In this document: piece by piece, positions 63,704 to 64,000 of the stretch
Position numbering within the stretch: the first letter of the stretch is position 1
Layout of the letters: the number at the start of each line of letters is the position of its first letter
Assembly (NCBI RefSeq): GCF_014678725.1
Contig: NZ_CP061497.1
Span: 2,186,001 to 2,250,000 of the forward strand
From: Thermomonas sp. XSG
Lineage (GTDB): Bacteria; Pseudomonadota; Gammaproteobacteria; Xanthomonadales; Xanthomonadaceae
Length of the DNA: 64,000 nucleotides
Direction of reading: 5' to 3'
The notes under the pieces: model-generated
What the model saw: only the letters and a program-made list of their open reading frames with translations
What the model was told of the DNA's origin: nothing
Database searches by the model: none
Made by a program: the position numbers and the translations under genes

Positions 63704-64000
63704 TCAGTCGATCCCGCTCATGCCCATGATGTTGTAGCCGGCGTCGACGTAGGTGATCTCGCCGGTGATGCCGTTGGCCAGGTCGGAGCACAGGAACGCG
63801 GCGGTGTTGCCCACGTCTTCGATGGTGACCGCACGGCGCAGCGGCGCGGCGGCTTCGAAGCTGCTCAGCATCTTGCGGAAATTGGCGACGCCCGACGCGG
63901 CCAGCGTGCGGATCGGGCCGGCCGAGATCGCGTTGACGCGGGTGCCCTCGGGGCCCAGTGCCATCGCCATGTAGCGCACGGTGGCCTCCAGCGAGGCCTT
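63704..64000 (-). CDS. fabI: Enoyl-[acyl-carrier-protein] reductase FabI, C-terminal part
   Basis: The last 98 residues; the N-terminal part lies beyond the right edge. [20 protein letters not shown] continues as [17 protein letters not shown], the substrate-loop region of FabI, then [20 protein letters not shown] and [20 protein letters not shown]. Reduces trans-2-enoyl-ACP with NADH in fatty-acid elongation; triclosan target class. Converges on ppiD. Confidence 0.95.
   Translation of the reverse strand, partial: KASLEATVRYMAMALGPEGTRVNAISAGPIRTLAASGVANFRKMLSSFEAAAPLRRAVTIEDVGNTAAFLCSDLANGITGEITYVDAGYNIMGMSGID

Overview
The window looks like chromosomal DNA of a high-GC gammaproteobacterium of the Xanthomonadaceae (Lysobacteraceae), close to Lysobacter, Luteimonas or Thermomonas; no genus can be fixed from sequence alone. 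The grounds are the gene orders lptCAB-rpoN-hpf-hprK-rapZ-EIIA(Man)-HPr-EI-mgtE, pilT-pilU beside yggS-proC-DUF4426, phoB-phoR-ppk-ppx, creBCD and tig-clpP-clpX-lon-hup-ppiD, the NAD-type isocitrate dehydrogenase, and a GTAGGAGC-type extragenic palindrome. Coding is dense: no stretch above about 300 bases lacks a gene or gene remnant.

Layout. 1-12.6 kb: end of a receiver-domain protein, hemE, an in-frame aroK-aroB fusion, dodecin, pdxH, a BtuF-like protein, proC/yggS, pilT-pilU, yqgE-ruvX-pyrB. 12.6-16.6 kb: mgtE and a regulatory phosphotransferase chain (EI, HPr, EIIA-Man type) with no visible sugar permease. 16.7-23.8 kb: rapZ, hprK, hpf, rpoN, lptB, lptA, lptC, kdsC, kdsD, a leftward series joining PTS signalling, sigma-54 and LPS export/Kdo synthesis. 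23.9-26.7 kb: bolA-type gene, murA, an ACT protein and two small membrane proteins.

26.9-29.9 kb is the accessory part: a small chromosomal integron. A full-length IntI-type tyrosine recombinase (28933-29940, rightward) diverges from four gene cassettes (leftward), each ending in an attC site. All four cassettes encode small predicted membrane proteins of unknown function, one of only 55 residues. A candidate Pc promoter, an attI junction and a 13-codon leader ORF overlapping the intI start can be read directly. The distal end has a degenerate attC abutting what looks like the truncated 3' end of an OsmC-family gene.

29.9-43.3 kb: lipoproteins, an endonuclease V homologue with substituted catalytic residues, mfd, a GNAT enzyme, DUF808, rlmJ, creBCD and an M28 peptidase. 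43.3-50.9 kb: the leftward phosphate block phoB-phoR-ppk-ppx (with a Pho-box-like site before phoB) and a BepA-like M48 protease. 51-53.6 kb: glutaredoxin, AhpD-like protein, isocitrate dehydrogenase, Bax-inhibitor-1 family protein. 53.7-54.3 kb: five leftward tRNAs (Leu, Lys, His, Arg, Pro). 54.6-63.6 kb: the proteostasis block tig, clpP, clpX, lon, hup, tRNA-Val, tRNA-Asp, ppiD. The window ends inside fabI.
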